Positions 17,036-25,423 of a stretch of DNA of 64,000 bases are shown here, in pieces. This stretch comes from Gluconobacter albidus (lineage in GTDB: Bacteria; Pseudomonadota; Alphaproteobacteria; Acetobacterales; Acetobacteraceae). Below the pieces are notes generated by a model. The model worked only from the letters and a program-made list of their open reading frames with translations. It ran no database searches and was not told where the DNA came from. A program made the translations under genes and the position numbers. Location of the stretch: the NCBI RefSeq assembly GCF_002723915.1, contig NZ_BEWL01000004.1, forward strand, positions 148,094 to 212,093, written 5' to 3'. Positions within the stretch are counted from its first letter, which is position 1; each line of letters starts with the position of its first letter.

Positions 17036-18859
17036 ATGACCTTTCCGTCCCGCTTCCGGGACGGCCTGACACGACGGCGTTTCGTGACGGGGATCGGCGC
17101 AGGCGGCCTTCTGGCGGCCCTGCCCCGGACCTCACAGGCGCTCTCGTCCAAGGCTGCCCCCTCTGGAGGTTCTCCTCTCAGGGCCTCTTCCGGCATTATA
17201 CCCCCCCACCCCTCTGAGCGGTGGGATCTGAAGGTCGGCCACACGCGCATTTCGCTTGATGGCAAGACCATGCACGCCCCGACCGTCGGCGGCACGGTGC
17301 CCGGTCCGATCCTGCGCTTCAAACAGGGCGATACCGTCAGCATTAACGTGACCAACACGCTGGATGAACCGACCTCGATCCACTGGCACGGCATCCGCAC
17401 GCCCGCGAACATGGACGGCGTACCGGGGCTGAGCTTCGGCGGCATCGCACCCGGCGAGACCTTCACCTACCGCTTCAAACTCCATCAGAGCGGCACCTAC
17501 TGGTATCACAGCCATTCCGGGATGCAGGAAGCGATGGGCCTGTATGGTGCGATGGTGATCGACCCGCGCCGACCGGACCCGAACGCCTGCGACCGCGATT
17601 ACGTCATTTTCCTCGCCGAATGGACGGATGTCATGCCCCATGACATCGTCAGCAACCTCAAGATGCAGGACGACTATTACGTCTTCCGCCAGCGCACGGC
17701 CGCATCCTTTCCGAAGGAAGCACGCGAAGCGGGAAGCGCCGGGGCTGCCCTCGCGGACCGTCTGGCCTGGTCAAAAATGCGCATGGCCGCGACCGACATC
17801 GCGGACGTCTCAGGCGCGATTTACACCTATACGCTGAACGGCCACGCCCCGGACATGAACTGGAGCGGCCTGTTCAAACCCGGCGAAAAAGTACGTCTAC
17901 GCTTCATCAACGGCTCGACCATGACGTTTTTCGACATCCGGATCCCGGGGCTCGAAATGCTCGTCGTGCAGGCGGATGGCAACGACATCGAACCCGTCCC
18001 CGTGGACGAGTTCCGCATCGGCGTGGCGGAAACCTATGACGTGATCGTCCAGCCCACGGACGAGCGCGCCTATGCCATTTTCGCCCAGAGCGAAGACCGC
18101 ACCGGCTACGCCCGCGGCACCCTCGCCCCGCGCGAAGACATGATCGCCCCCCTGCCCCCCATGGACCCGCGCCCGGTCCGAACCATGGTCGATATGGGCA
18201 TGGGGAACATGAAGCCCGGCGAAAGCATGAAGGACATGGACATGTCGGGCGATATATCCGGCATGAAAATGGATGGCGACATGGCCGGAATGGACATGAA
18301 AGGCATGGATATGAGCCACATGGCCATGCCGAAGATGGAAGTGGACGATCCCGGCCCGCCACCCATCAATGTCGAAAACCAGATGCGCGCCATGATGCCG
18401 ATCGACCGCACCGGCAGCCTCGGCGACGGGCTGGAAAACAACGGCCGCCGCGTCCTGAACTATAAGCAACTCCGCGCCACGCGCCCCGGAGCGGATCTGC
18501 GACCGCCGACGCGGGAAATCATCCTGCATCTGACCGGCAACATGGACCGCTACATCTGGGGCTTCAACGGCCGGAAATTCTCGGAATCCGGTCCGATCCG
18601 CCTCAAACTCGGCGAACGGGTGCGTTTCACGCTCATCAACGACACCATGATGGAACATCCGATCCATCTGCACGGTCTGTGGAGCGAGCTGGAAAACGGT
18701 CAGGGCGATTACCGCCCCTACAAGCACACCATCATTTCCCAGCCGGGCTCGAAGCTGAGCTATCTCGTGACGGCCGATACCCCCGGCATGTGGGCATATC
18801 ACTGCCACCTGATGTATCACATGGATCTGGGCATGTTCCGCACGGTGATCGTGGCATGA
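17036..18859 (+). CDS. copA: Copper-resistance multicopper oxidase CopA/PcoA family
   Basis: A periplasmic copper oxidase, 607 aa, exported by the Tat route (signal TRRRFVTGIGAGG). All four copper motifs are present: HWHG, YHSHSG, HPIHLHG and the C-terminal HCHLMYHMDLGM that holds the type-1 copper. A Met-rich insert of about 55 residues (MGMGNMKPG through SHMAMPKM, about residues 385-440) is typical of CopA and binds extra Cu(I). I start at the ATG at 17036 so that the Tat motif is near the N-terminus; 16988 would add 16 residues. Its stop overlaps the copB start (ATGA). The symbol is also used for the P-type ATPase; the proteins are unrelated. Confidence 0.93.
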   Translation: MTFPSRFRDGLTRRRFVTGIGAGGLLAALPRTSQALSSKAAPSGGSPLRASSGIIPPHPSERWDLKVGHTRISLDGKTMHAPTVGGTVPGPILRFKQGDTVSINVTNTLDEPTSIHWHGIRTPANMDGVPGLSFGGIAPGETFTYRFKLHQSGTYWYHSHSGMQEAMGLYGAMVIDPRRPDPNACDRDYVIFLAEWTDVMPHDIVSNLKMQDDYYVFRQRTAASFPKEAREAGSAGAALADRLAWSKMRMAATDIADVSGAIYTYTLNGHAPDMNWSGLFKPGEKVRLRFINGSTMTFFDIRIPGLEMLVVQADGNDIEPVPVDEFRIGVAETYDVIVQPTDERAYAIFAQSEDRTGYARGTLAPREDMIAPLPPMDPRPVRTMVDMGMGNMKPGESMKDMDMSGDISGMKMDGDMAGMDMKGMDMSHMAMPKMEVDDPGPPPINVENQMRAMMPIDRTGSLGDGLENNGRRVLNYKQLRATRPGADLRPPTREIILHLTGNMDRYIWGFNGRKFSESGPIRLKLGERVRFTLINDTMMEHPIHLHGLWSELENGQGDYRPYKHTIISQPGSKLSYLVTADTPGMWAYHCHLMYHMDLGMFRTVIVA

Positions 18860-19632
18860 AACACGCCCTCTCCCTCGCAGTCCTGTCCGCTCTCGCTGTT
18901 TCGGCCGGCACAGCCCGTGCCGCTCAGACGGTCTATCGCGCCGCCGATGCGCCGGAGGCGACCCCGGTCGTCTATATCGGCAACATCAAACCCGCCATGG
19001 ATCAGGGCACCTGGCTGCACGGCATCTTCAACCAGCTTGAAGGCCGCTATGCGCCCGGCGGCACCGATTTCCGCTGGGATGGCGAAGCCTGGTTCGGCGG
19101 TGACTACAACAAGATCTGGCTCAAATCCGAAGGCACGCTCGAAAAGGGTCGCCTGAGCGATGGCGACCACGAACTCCTCTATACGCGCTCCATTTCGTCC
19201 TACTGGAACCTTCAGGGCGGCGTGCGGATGGATCTCGATGACGGCCCGACCCGTACCTGGGGCGCGTTCGGCATCGAAGGTCTGGCACTCTACGAGTTCG
19301 AGTTCGAGGCCACGGCCTATGTCAGCGACCGCGGACGTTTCGCCGCCCGCGTGGAAGGCTCTTACGATTTCCTGCTGACCAACCGCCTGATCCTTCAGCC
19401 GCAGGCTGAATTCAATTTTTACACGAAGTCCGACACGGGACGGCAGGCTGGCGCCGGTCTGTCGGATGTCGATGCCGGCCTGCGCCTGCGATACGAGCTC
19501 TGGCGGAAATTCGCGCCCTACGTGGCCGTGACCTACTCCGGATATCTCACCCAGGCCCGCCGGATCGCCCGTGACCAGCACGACGACACCGGCTCCGTCC
19601 GCTTCAGCCTCGGCGTCCGAAGCTGGTTCTGA
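18856..19632 (+). CDS. copB: Copper-resistance outer-membrane protein CopB
   Basis: 258 aa with signal peptide (ALSLAVLSALAVSAGTARA). The mature protein is a CopB/PcoB-type beta-barrel. Family stretches include WDGEAWFGGDYNKIW and the RYELWRKFAPYVAV region, ending in a C-terminal aromatic (SWF). The start ATG overlaps the copA stop by four bases. It lacks the long Met-rich N-terminal extension of the Pseudomonas prototype. That role may be taken by the separate Met-rich protein encoded next. Confidence 0.91.
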   Translation: MKHALSLAVLSALAVSAGTARAAQTVYRAADAPEATPVVYIGNIKPAMDQGTWLHGIFNQLEGRYAPGGTDFRWDGEAWFGGDYNKIWLKSEGTLEKGRLSDGDHELLYTRSISSYWNLQGGVRMDLDDGPTRTWGAFGIEGLALYEFEFEATAYVSDRGRFAARVEGSYDFLLTNRLILQPQAEFNFYTKSDTGRQAGAGLSDVDAGLRLRYELWRKFAPYVAVTYSGYLTQARRIARDQHDDTGSVRFSLGVRSWF

Positions 19633-19664
19633 TTCCAACATCCCATAAAAGAAAGTCACACATC

Positions 19665-19982
19665 ATGCGCAAAACCCTCCTCGCACTGGGCATCCTTTTC
19701 ACAACCGTCGCAGCCTACGCCGATCCGTCCATGCCCGGCATGGACATGAGCCATATGGATATGGGCGGCAAAAGCACCATGACCATGTCGTCCCCCAAAA
19801 CACAGGACCCGATGGCCGGACTGAACATGGATCAGCAAATGGCCCTGTGCGCGCGTCTGGAGACGCTCAGCAAACAGAACAGTCCCCTGACGCCGAAAAT
19901 GAAGCAGCAGCGCGCCGCCTGTCAGAAAATGGACATGGGCATGACGAGCCAGTCCGCACCGGGCGAAACGCTGGACCGCTGA
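19665..19982 (+). CDS. Periplasmic Met-rich small protein
   Basis: 105 aa with a signal peptide (LLALGILFTTVAAYA). Then follows a Met-rich segment MPGMDMSHMDMGG, MTMSS, and near the C-terminus QKMDMGMTS. The pattern MDMSHMDM repeats that of the CopA insert, suggesting Cu(I)/Cu(II) binding in the periplasm. It is placed 32 bases after copB and is probably the last gene of the operon. Two Cys residues (ALCARL, AACQKM) could form a disulfide. No named family recognised with confidence. Confidence 0.78.
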   Translation: MRKTLLALGILFTTVAAYADPSMPGMDMSHMDMGGKSTMTMSSPKTQDPMAGLNMDQQMALCARLETLSKQNSPLTPKMKQQRAACQKMDMGMTSQSAPGETLDR

Positions 19983-19996
19983 AGGCGCGGATTTTT

Positions 19997-20338
19997 TCAG
20001 CGCATCATCCGGCGGACGACCTGGAGAAGCTCGTCAATCGCGTCTTCTCCACCGTCTTCCTGCACCGCCCGGCGCACGCAGCCATTGGCGTGGGAGGACA
20101 GGATCTGGATGGACACACCATCCAGAGCCGACTTGATGGCGGAAATCTGGGTCAGGATATCCACGCAGTAGCGGTCGTTCTCGATCATGTTGAGAACACC
20201 GCCGACCTGCCCCTCAATCCGGCGGACGCGGTTCGTCAGGGCCTTCTTGCGGGGCTGCTCGACACGGCGGCCGTCATCGTCCAGCGGCGCACAGTTCTCG
20301 CAGACATCCACTGCATGTTCTTTCTGGGATAGTGCCAT
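19997..20338 (-). CDS. csoR: CsoR-type metal-sensing transcriptional repressor
   Basis: 113 aa of the all-helical CsoR/RcnR/FrmR family (DUF156). The Cu(I) ligand pattern Cys-His-x3-Cys is visible: Cys in DRYCVDIL, and His and Cys in SSHANGCVRRAV. This matches CsoR rather than the His-rich RcnR or the FrmR set. Family core RVRRIEGQVGGVLNMIE is present. An N-terminal extension with CENCAP adds two further Cys. It is convergent with the copper operon, ending 15 bases from its last gene, and likely represses the copper promoters. Confidence 0.87.
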   Translation of the reverse strand: MALSQKEHAVDVCENCAPLDDDGRRVEQPRKKALTNRVRRIEGQVGGVLNMIENDRYCVDILTQISAIKSALDGVSIQILSSHANGCVRRAVQEDGGEDAIDELLQVVRRMMR

Positions 20339-20777
20339 TCCTGGATCCGCCCTTTAGTCAGACATCCGAACATCACCCTGCGGGTCCATGTCCGCCCATC
20401 CGGGCCCGCCTCCTGAGCGCACCCATAGGGCGTGTGTATGCCCCGCTGCGCCGGGAATTGCCAGTCCGCAGACGCCGATCCGCCTTTTCCCGATCGAAAA
20501 AACCGAGTCTCCCGCAGGGAAACGGACGTTCTGTTCTGCCGGAAGAGGCGAATATTCCCTTTTTGTTTGGGATGTTGGTCCGCAACAGCCCCCATCAGCG
20601 CGGATTTTCGTAAAATTTATTATAAAATCCGGCAATTTTCTCCAGTCCCGCATAGGACCCCGGACAACGCTTGATGCAAATCATTCTCACTCCCCTTCCC
20701 GGACGGGCCGGATGCGCCTATCTAGGACAGAGGCCGGAGCCCGTGAGCTTCCGCCACACCACCGGGGTACGGAACTG
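20339..20777. other. Intergenic region between csoR and feoA
   Basis: No gene supported. It should contain the csoR promoter at its left end, with a short ACCC-N3-GGGT palindrome at 20375-20385. The feo promoter is at the right. An AT-rich inverted repeat CGGATTTT/AAAATCCG lies at 20601-20608 and 20624-20631. The Fur-box-like sequence at 20675-20689 precedes feoA by about 90 bases. Confidence 0.55.
20675..20689 (+). promoter_or_regulatory. Probable Fur box of the feo operon
   Basis: TGCAAATCATTCTCA matches 11 of 14 defined positions of the 7-1-7 Fur consensus (TGATAATNATTATCA). It lies about 90 bases before the feoA ATG. Iron-dependent repression is the expected behaviour for feo; binding is inferred. 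Confidence 0.6.
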
Positions 20778-21020
20778 ATGTTGTATCTGGATACACTGCC
20801 CAAGGGCGGACATGCCGTGATCGAAAAGGTCGAACAGCGTGCGCCCCTGGACCCGATCGCCACACGCCTCGGCGAGCTGGGTTTCGTCCCCGGCGAGGCC
20901 GTACAGGTTGTCGCGACCGGTCCGATGGGCAGAGATCCGATTGCCGTGCGTCTGGGCTCGTCACGCTTTGCCCTGCGCCGCGGTGAAGCGGCCCGCGTTG
21001 GCCTGCGGACCGCTTCCTGA
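20778..21020 (+). CDS. feoA: Ferrous iron transport protein A (SH3-like domain)
   Basis: An 80-aa cytoplasmic FeoA. The SH3-like fold is shown by IATRLGELGFVPGEAVQVV and DPIAVRLGSSRFALRRGEA, the usual family landmarks. I use the ATG at 20778, with GGAA just upstream. A longer in-frame extension exists but crosses the promoter and Fur box and is not FeoA-like. The feoB start follows six bases after the stop, so they form one operon. Confidence 0.93.
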   Translation: MLYLDTLPKGGHAVIEKVEQRAPLDPIATRLGELGFVPGEAVQVVATGPMGRDPIAVRLGSSRFALRRGEAARVGLRTAS

Positions 21021-21026
21021 CACCCC

Positions 21027-22895
21027 ATGAGTGTAACCGCGTCTCCGCAGACACCCGCCTCCCCTTTGCATATCGCCCTCGTCGGAAATCCGAACTGCGG
21101 CAAAACGTCCCTGTTCAACCAGCTGACGGGCAGCCGCCAGAAGGTCGCCAACTATGCGGGCGTCACGGTCGAGCGCAAGGAAGGGTTCTTCACAACACCC
21201 CATGGCCGCACCATCCGCGTGCTCGACCTGCCGGGCGCCTACAGCCTTGATTCAACCAGCCCGGACGAAGATGTCACACGCGATGTCTGTCTCGGACGCC
21301 ATCGGACCGAACCCCGCCCCGAAATGCTGGTGGCCGTCATCTCGGCGACCAATCTGCGTCTGCACCTGCGTTTTCTGCTGGAACTGAAGCAGCTCGGCCT
21401 TCCCGTTATTGTCGCACTGAACATGATGGACGAAGCCCGCCGTCACGGACTTCAGATCGACGCAGCCGGATTGCAGGCCGATCTGGACATGCCCATCGTC
21501 CCGGTCGTCAGCCTCAATCGTGCGGGCGTGATGCCGCTTCTTCAGGCGCTGGATCTCCCCCTCCCGCCCGCACCCGTACCCCTTCCGGCGGGGCTCGACC
21601 CGCATATGGAAGTCCGGCGCCTGCTTGCAACCCATGTCGTCGATCCCGCCGCTGGAACGGACCGCCTGACAGATCGGCTGGACCGCGTATTCCTGCATCC
21701 CGTCTGGGGGCCGGTCATCCTTCTTGCCGTCCTGTTCGTCATGTTCCAGACCGTCTTCGCCTGGGCGCAGCCGCTCATGGACGGGCTGGACAGCGGGATC
21801 TCCACTTTCGGGCAGATCGTCCTCAAGCCCCTGCCGGATGGCATTCTGCACAGCCTTCTGGCCGATGGCGTTCTGGCGGGTGCGGGCACCGTCATCGTGT
21901 TCCTGCCGCAGATCCTCATCCTGTTTTTGTGGATTCTGGCCCTTGAGGAATCCGGCTATCTGCCCCGCGCCGCCTTCCTGCTGGACCGGCTGATGGCGCT
22001 GGCCGGGCTGAGCGGACGCTCCTTTATTCCTCTGCTGTCGAGCTTCGCCTGCGCCATTCCCGGCATCATGGCCGCCCGCACGATCCAGAACCCGCGCGAC
22101 CGTCTGGTCACGATCCTGATCGCGCCGCTCATGACCTGCTCGGCGCGTCTGCCGGTCTATACGCTGCTGATCGGCGCGTTCGTGCCACATCATACGGTGC
22201 TCGGAATTTTCGGGCTTCAGGGGCTGGTGCTGTTCGGGCTTTACGCAGTCGCCATCGTCAGCGGCGTGATCGCCGCACGGGTCATGACGCGGGGCGTGAA
22301 GTCCGAAGAACATCCGCTGCTGCTCGAACTGCCGTCCTATCGCCGCCCGAACCTCAGGAGCCTCGTGCTCGGACTGTGGCAGCGCGCGGTGATGTTCCTC
22401 TCCCGCGTCGGCACGATTATTGTCTCGCTGAACGTGCTGCTCTGGGCGTTGTCGAGCTTCCCGCTTCCGCCCGCAGGCGCTCCGGGTGCCGCGATTGATT
22501 ACAGTCTGGCGGGCCGGATCGGCCATCTGATGCAATGGGTGTTCGCACCCATTGGCTTCAACTGGCAGATCTGCGTCTCGCTCATCCCCGGCCTCGCCGC
22601 GCGTGAAGTGGCGGTCAGTTCGCTGGCCACCGTCTACGCCATCGGGGCCACGGATGACGGCGCGGCCGACAAACTCCTGCCCCTGCTCTCGACGCAATGG
22701 AGCATGGCCACTGCGTTTTCACTGCTGGCGTGGTATGTCTATGCCCCGCAATGCATTTCCACGCTGGCTGTCATGCGTCGGGAAACCGGGTCCATCAAAA
22801 CCGTTCTGTGGGCTGCGGCGTATCTGTTCGGCCTGGCCTATCTGGCCGCGTTCCTGACCTATCACATCACCCGCGCCATTACGGGAGTTCCCTGA
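21027..22895 (+). CDS. feoB: Ferrous iron transporter B (GTPase-permease)
   Basis: An inner-membrane Fe(II) transporter, 622 aa. The N-terminal G-protein domain has G1 GNPNCGKTS, G3 DLPGAYS and G4 NMMD. The membrane part carries the Gate/nucleoside-recognition domains, with conserved SFACAIPGIMAARTI and TCSARLPVY and about eight helices. It is shorter than E. coli FeoB (773 aa), as is common in alphaproteobacteria. Its stop overlaps the next gene by one base. It should be repressed by Fur with iron. Confidence 0.95.
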   Translation: MSVTASPQTPASPLHIALVGNPNCGKTSLFNQLTGSRQKVANYAGVTVERKEGFFTTPHGRTIRVLDLPGAYSLDSTSPDEDVTRDVCLGRHRTEPRPEMLVAVISATNLRLHLRFLLELKQLGLPVIVALNMMDEARRHGLQIDAAGLQADLDMPIVPVVSLNRAGVMPLLQALDLPLPPAPVPLPAGLDPHMEVRRLLATHVVDPAAGTDRLTDRLDRVFLHPVWGPVILLAVLFVMFQTVFAWAQPLMDGLDSGISTFGQIVLKPLPDGILHSLLADGVLAGAGTVIVFLPQILILFLWILALEESGYLPRAAFLLDRLMALAGLSGRSFIPLLSSFACAIPGIMAARTIQNPRDRLVTILIAPLMTCSARLPVYTLLIGAFVPHHTVLGIFGLQGLVLFGLYAVAIVSGVIAARVMTRGVKSEEHPLLLELPSYRRPNLRSLVLGLWQRAVMFLSRVGTIIVSLNVLLWALSSFPLPPAGAPGAAIDYSLAGRIGHLMQWVFAPIGFNWQICVSLIPGLAAREVAVSSLATVYAIGATDDGAADKLLPLLSTQWSMATAFSLLAWYVYAPQCISTLAVMRRETGSIKTVLWAAAYLFGLAYLAAFLTYHITRAITGVP

Positions 22896-23083
22896 TGCTT
22901 GAACTTGCTATTGCCGTACTGATCGTCTGCGCGGCCGCCATTTACTGGTACGCCCGCCTCTTTCCCGCCCGATGGGGCAAAGTGCGGACGGCCGTCGGCC
23001 TCTCCGCCCCGCAACCCACAATCGGCAAGGGCTGCGGCGGCTGCTCGGGCTGTGACCGCGCGGGCAAAGGTGGCTGCCACTAA
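22895..23083 (+). CDS. FeoB-associated Cys-rich membrane protein
   Basis: 62 aa. One N-terminal membrane helix (LAIAVLIVCAAAIYWYA) is followed by a basic linker and a Cys-rich tail GCGGCSGCDRAGKGGCH. The start forms TGATG with the feoB stop. Proteins with this architecture are common third genes of feo operons, where E. coli has FeoC. The four-Cys tail may bind iron or a cluster; that is inference. Confidence 0.82.
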   Translation: MLELAIAVLIVCAAAIYWYARLFPARWGKVRTAVGLSAPQPTIGKGCGGCSGCDRAGKGGCH

Positions 23084-23090
23084 GGCAGCC
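23072..23090. terminator. Hairpin between feo operon and phoD
   Basis: GGCTGCC (23072-23078) and GGCAGCC (23084-23090) around ACTAA form a 7-bp stem spanning the stop codon of the Cys-rich protein. The convergent phoD gene ends ten bases later. There is no T-tract, so this is a weak terminator candidate. Confidence 0.45.
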
Positions 23091-23099
23091 CCCCCATTC

Positions 23100-24698
23100 T
23101 CAGGCCTTCTGCAGGCCCGGATTGCCACGCTCAACCGCAAAGCTGGCATAGGTGGACAGCCTGCCCCCCGGCACCATGACCCGATCAATGGTCTTCAGAT
23201 CGGCATGCCAAACTTCCGGCCCCACATCGCACAGAACGTAACCGCGCTTGTCGGTCGTGGCTTTCAGATGCGGGTTCTCGCTGCGGGCGATGCGGCTGAA
23301 ATGGTCGTCATCGCCCAGACCATCCGCTCCCGATGAAATGGACGTCGCGAGAAACTCCACCGAAACCGGTTTGCCGCGCCCCGGCTCGATCAGCAGATCT
23401 CCGGCGAAGTGCCGATGCGCGTCTCCGGTCACGTTCACCACATTGCCTGGGCAATGCGTGTCGATGAAGTCCAGCAGGCGCTTGCGGCTGTAAAGATAGC
23501 CCGACCACTGGTCCATGCTGTAGGTCAGCTCGGAATGGGCGGACTTCCGATGCGCCAGATCCATGACCATGACCTGATGCGCCAGCAGGTTCCATTTCGC
23601 ATCCGACCGCCCCAGACCATCAAACAGCCACTGCTCCTGTTCCGCGCCCATCATGGTGCGCTCGGGAGACCAGACGTCCTTGCCCTGCGCGGCATTTGTG
23701 TCACCATACGCCTGATCGCTGCGGTACTGGCGCGTATCCAACACGAACATGTTCATCAGATCGCCAAAGGTGAAGCTGCGATAGAGCTGCATGTGGCTGC
23801 CATCGGGAATGGACATCGCCCGCAGTGGCATGTTCTCGTAATACGCCTGTAGTCCGACCGCCCGGCGCAGACGGAAAATCTCCGGCGGCGTGCCGTCCTG
23901 ATCCGTATCGCCAGCCCAGTTGTTGTCGATCTCGTGGTCGTCAAAGCTGACAATCCACGATGTCGCCGCATGGGCGGCCTGAAGATCCGGATCCAGCTTG
24001 TACTGGGCATAGCGGCGGCGATATTCGTCCAGCGAATAACATTCCGGCCCGACATGACGCCGCAGAACATGCGCCTTGCGCCCGTCGATATCCCGCAGAT
24101 GATCGCCGCTATCCGCGCCTTCGTAAATATAGTCGCCATAATGGAACACGAAGTCGATCGGCTCATTCGCAATGGCGCGCCAGGCGGTGTAGTAGCCATA
24201 TTCGTAATGCTGGCAACCTGCGGCTGCAAAGCGCACGCGCGACAGCGGCGCACCCGGCATCGGCAGCGTACGCCCCCGGCCAACCGGGCTCTGATAGCCG
24301 GCAATGTGAAAGCGGTACCAGTACGGCCGGTCCGGCTTCAGCCCCGCAACCTCGACATGAACCGAATGGCCAAGCTCCGGATGGGCGAGCGCCTGTCCGC
24401 TCTGCACGGGTTTCGAGAACGTTTCGTTCTCGCTGACTTCCCATCCCACCAGAACCGGTTTGAGAGCCTCCATACCGCCTGCCTCTTCCAGCGGGTCGGG
24501 TGCAAGGCGTGTCCACAGCACCAGACCGTCCGAAGCCGGATCGCCGGAGGCCACGCCAAGCTGGAACGGAGTGGCCGTGAAAGTCGGATTTTTATCCAGA
24601 TCCCGCGGGACGGCAGCCCGCAGCGCACGGACGCGCGTCGAGAGGAGGAGACCCGCACCAAGGCCGGTCAGCAGGCTTCTACGTTTCATGAACACCAT
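23100..24698 (-). CDS. phoD: Secreted alkaline phosphatase/phosphodiesterase, PhoD family
   Basis: 532 aa with a Tat-like leader (MKRRSLLTGLGAGLLLS), acting in the periplasm or outside the cell on phosphate esters. An N-terminal PhoD_N fibronectin-like domain (GVASGDPASDGLVLWTRL) precedes the metallophosphatase. The metal ligands appear in HYGDYIYEG and SFDDHEIDNNWAG, with later NVTGDAHRHF. I choose the ATG at 24698 because AGGAAAG lies nine bases before it; MKRR at 24689 is the alternative. A 9-bp GC-rich hairpin just upstream of the ribosome site (24717-24746) may affect translation. It is divergent from an ECF sigma gene. Confidence 0.9.
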   Translation of the reverse strand: MVFMKRRSLLTGLGAGLLLSTRVRALRAAVPRDLDKNPTFTATPFQLGVASGDPASDGLVLWTRLAPDPLEEAGGMEALKPVLVGWEVSENETFSKPVQSGQALAHPELGHSVHVEVAGLKPDRPYWYRFHIAGYQSPVGRGRTLPMPGAPLSRVRFAAAGCQHYEYGYYTAWRAIANEPIDFVFHYGDYIYEGADSGDHLRDIDGRKAHVLRRHVGPECYSLDEYRRRYAQYKLDPDLQAAHAATSWIVSFDDHEIDNNWAGDTDQDGTPPEIFRLRRAVGLQAYYENMPLRAMSIPDGSHMQLYRSFTFGDLMNMFVLDTRQYRSDQAYGDTNAAQGKDVWSPERTMMGAEQEQWLFDGLGRSDAKWNLLAHQVMVMDLAHRKSAHSELTYSMDQWSGYLYSRKRLLDFIDTHCPGNVVNVTGDAHRHFAGDLLIEPGRGKPVSVEFLATSISSGADGLGDDDHFSRIARSENPHLKATTDKRGYVLCDVGPEVWHADLKTIDRVMVPGGRLSTYASFAVERGNPGLQKA

Positions 24699-24716
24699 GC
24701 AGCAGTTCTTTCCTAC

Positions 24717-24746
24717 GAAGCCCGGCTCCCTGCGGAACCGGGCTTC
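24717..24746 (-). promoter_or_regulatory. Hairpin in the phoD 5' leader
   Basis: Perfect 9-bp inverted repeat, GAAGCCCGG (24717-24725) with CCGGGCTTC (24738-24746), around a 12-nt loop. It ends only a few bases before the AGGAAAG ribosome site of phoD on the minus strand. It could be a leader structure or an operator. No known riboswitch was recognised. Confidence 0.5.
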
Positions 24747-24937
24747 CAGAGGTCTTTGGACACACGCCCTCCGCTCTGTGGACACATGAAATGGAGATTT
24801 GCCCACTCCCCCAAACGCCATTTCATGAAACTGTCACGAATACGGCCGGTCGAATTCCCTAAACGCTGTTGCGCCGTAGCCCGGAGGGGTCCTTTCAGGG
24901 CGTGGTGATTCGGAAACATCCAGAAACGGGAACATGG

Positions 24938-25411
24938 ATGCGCTGTCAGCAGGAATGGTTGCGCCTTTATCGCAGGGTGCGTTCCCGGACCCGTCGGGAT
25001 GATGCGGACGACCACCTTCAGAACGCTCTCATGAGCTATTTCGAGCGCCCCGAAGGCAGCGTTCAGCATCAGGATGCCTATATCACCCGAAGCGCCGTGA
25101 ATTCCTCGCTCAACGCGATCCGTCGCGAACGGCAGGGCTGCGTACAGGCGGCAGACGACTTCGAGACGCTCGTCAATGTCGCCGATCCCGCGCCCTCGCA
25201 GGAGGATATTTACGAATCAACACAAAGGCTGGCGCATTTTCATGAAGGCTGCGAACAGCTTCCGGACCGAACCCGACAGATCTTCCTGATGAACCGTGTT
25301 GAAAAAATGAAGTACAGCCATATTGCGCAATCGCTGACGATCAGTGAAAGCAGCGTTGAAAAACATATCGCAAAGGCGCTGATCTTCCTTTCAACATGGA
25401 TGGATCACTGA
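24938..25411 (+). CDS. ECF RNA polymerase sigma factor (FecI-like)
   Basis: About 157 aa. Region 2 is around RRDDADDHLQNALMSYF and DAYITRSAVNSSLNAIRRER. Region 4 is LPDRTRQIFLMNRVEKMKY followed by the helix-turn-helix SHIAQSLTISESSVEKHIAK. Start is uncertain: ATG 24938 (used), GTG 24902 or TTG 24869. It is followed 12 bases later by a FecR-type anti-sigma factor and then a TonB receptor with an STN domain. That is the standard cell-surface signalling layout, in which it would direct transcription of the receptor gene when ligand is sensed. Confidence 0.88.
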   Translation: MRCQQEWLRLYRRVRSRTRRDDADDHLQNALMSYFERPEGSVQHQDAYITRSAVNSSLNAIRRERQGCVQAADDFETLVNVADPAPSQEDIYESTQRLAHFHEGCEQLPDRTRQIFLMNRVEKMKYSHIAQSLTISESSVEKHIAKALIFLSTWMDH

Positions 25412-25423
25412 AATACCGATCTG

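Noticed and set aside
19977..20002. CGCTGAA/TTCAGCG inverted repeat as a terminator between the copper operon and csoR
   Set aside because: The 7-bp arms lie inside the ends of both genes, and the T-run sits in the loop rather than after the stem, so terminator function is doubtful.
20388..20777. N-terminal extension of feoA (130 extra codons)
   Set aside because: It would cross the Fur box and promoter. The FeoA fold begins at the ATG at 20778, which has its own ribosome site.
21252..22697. 481-codon minus-strand open frame opposite feoB
   Set aside because: Gln/Arg/Asp/His-rich mirror of a complete FeoB.
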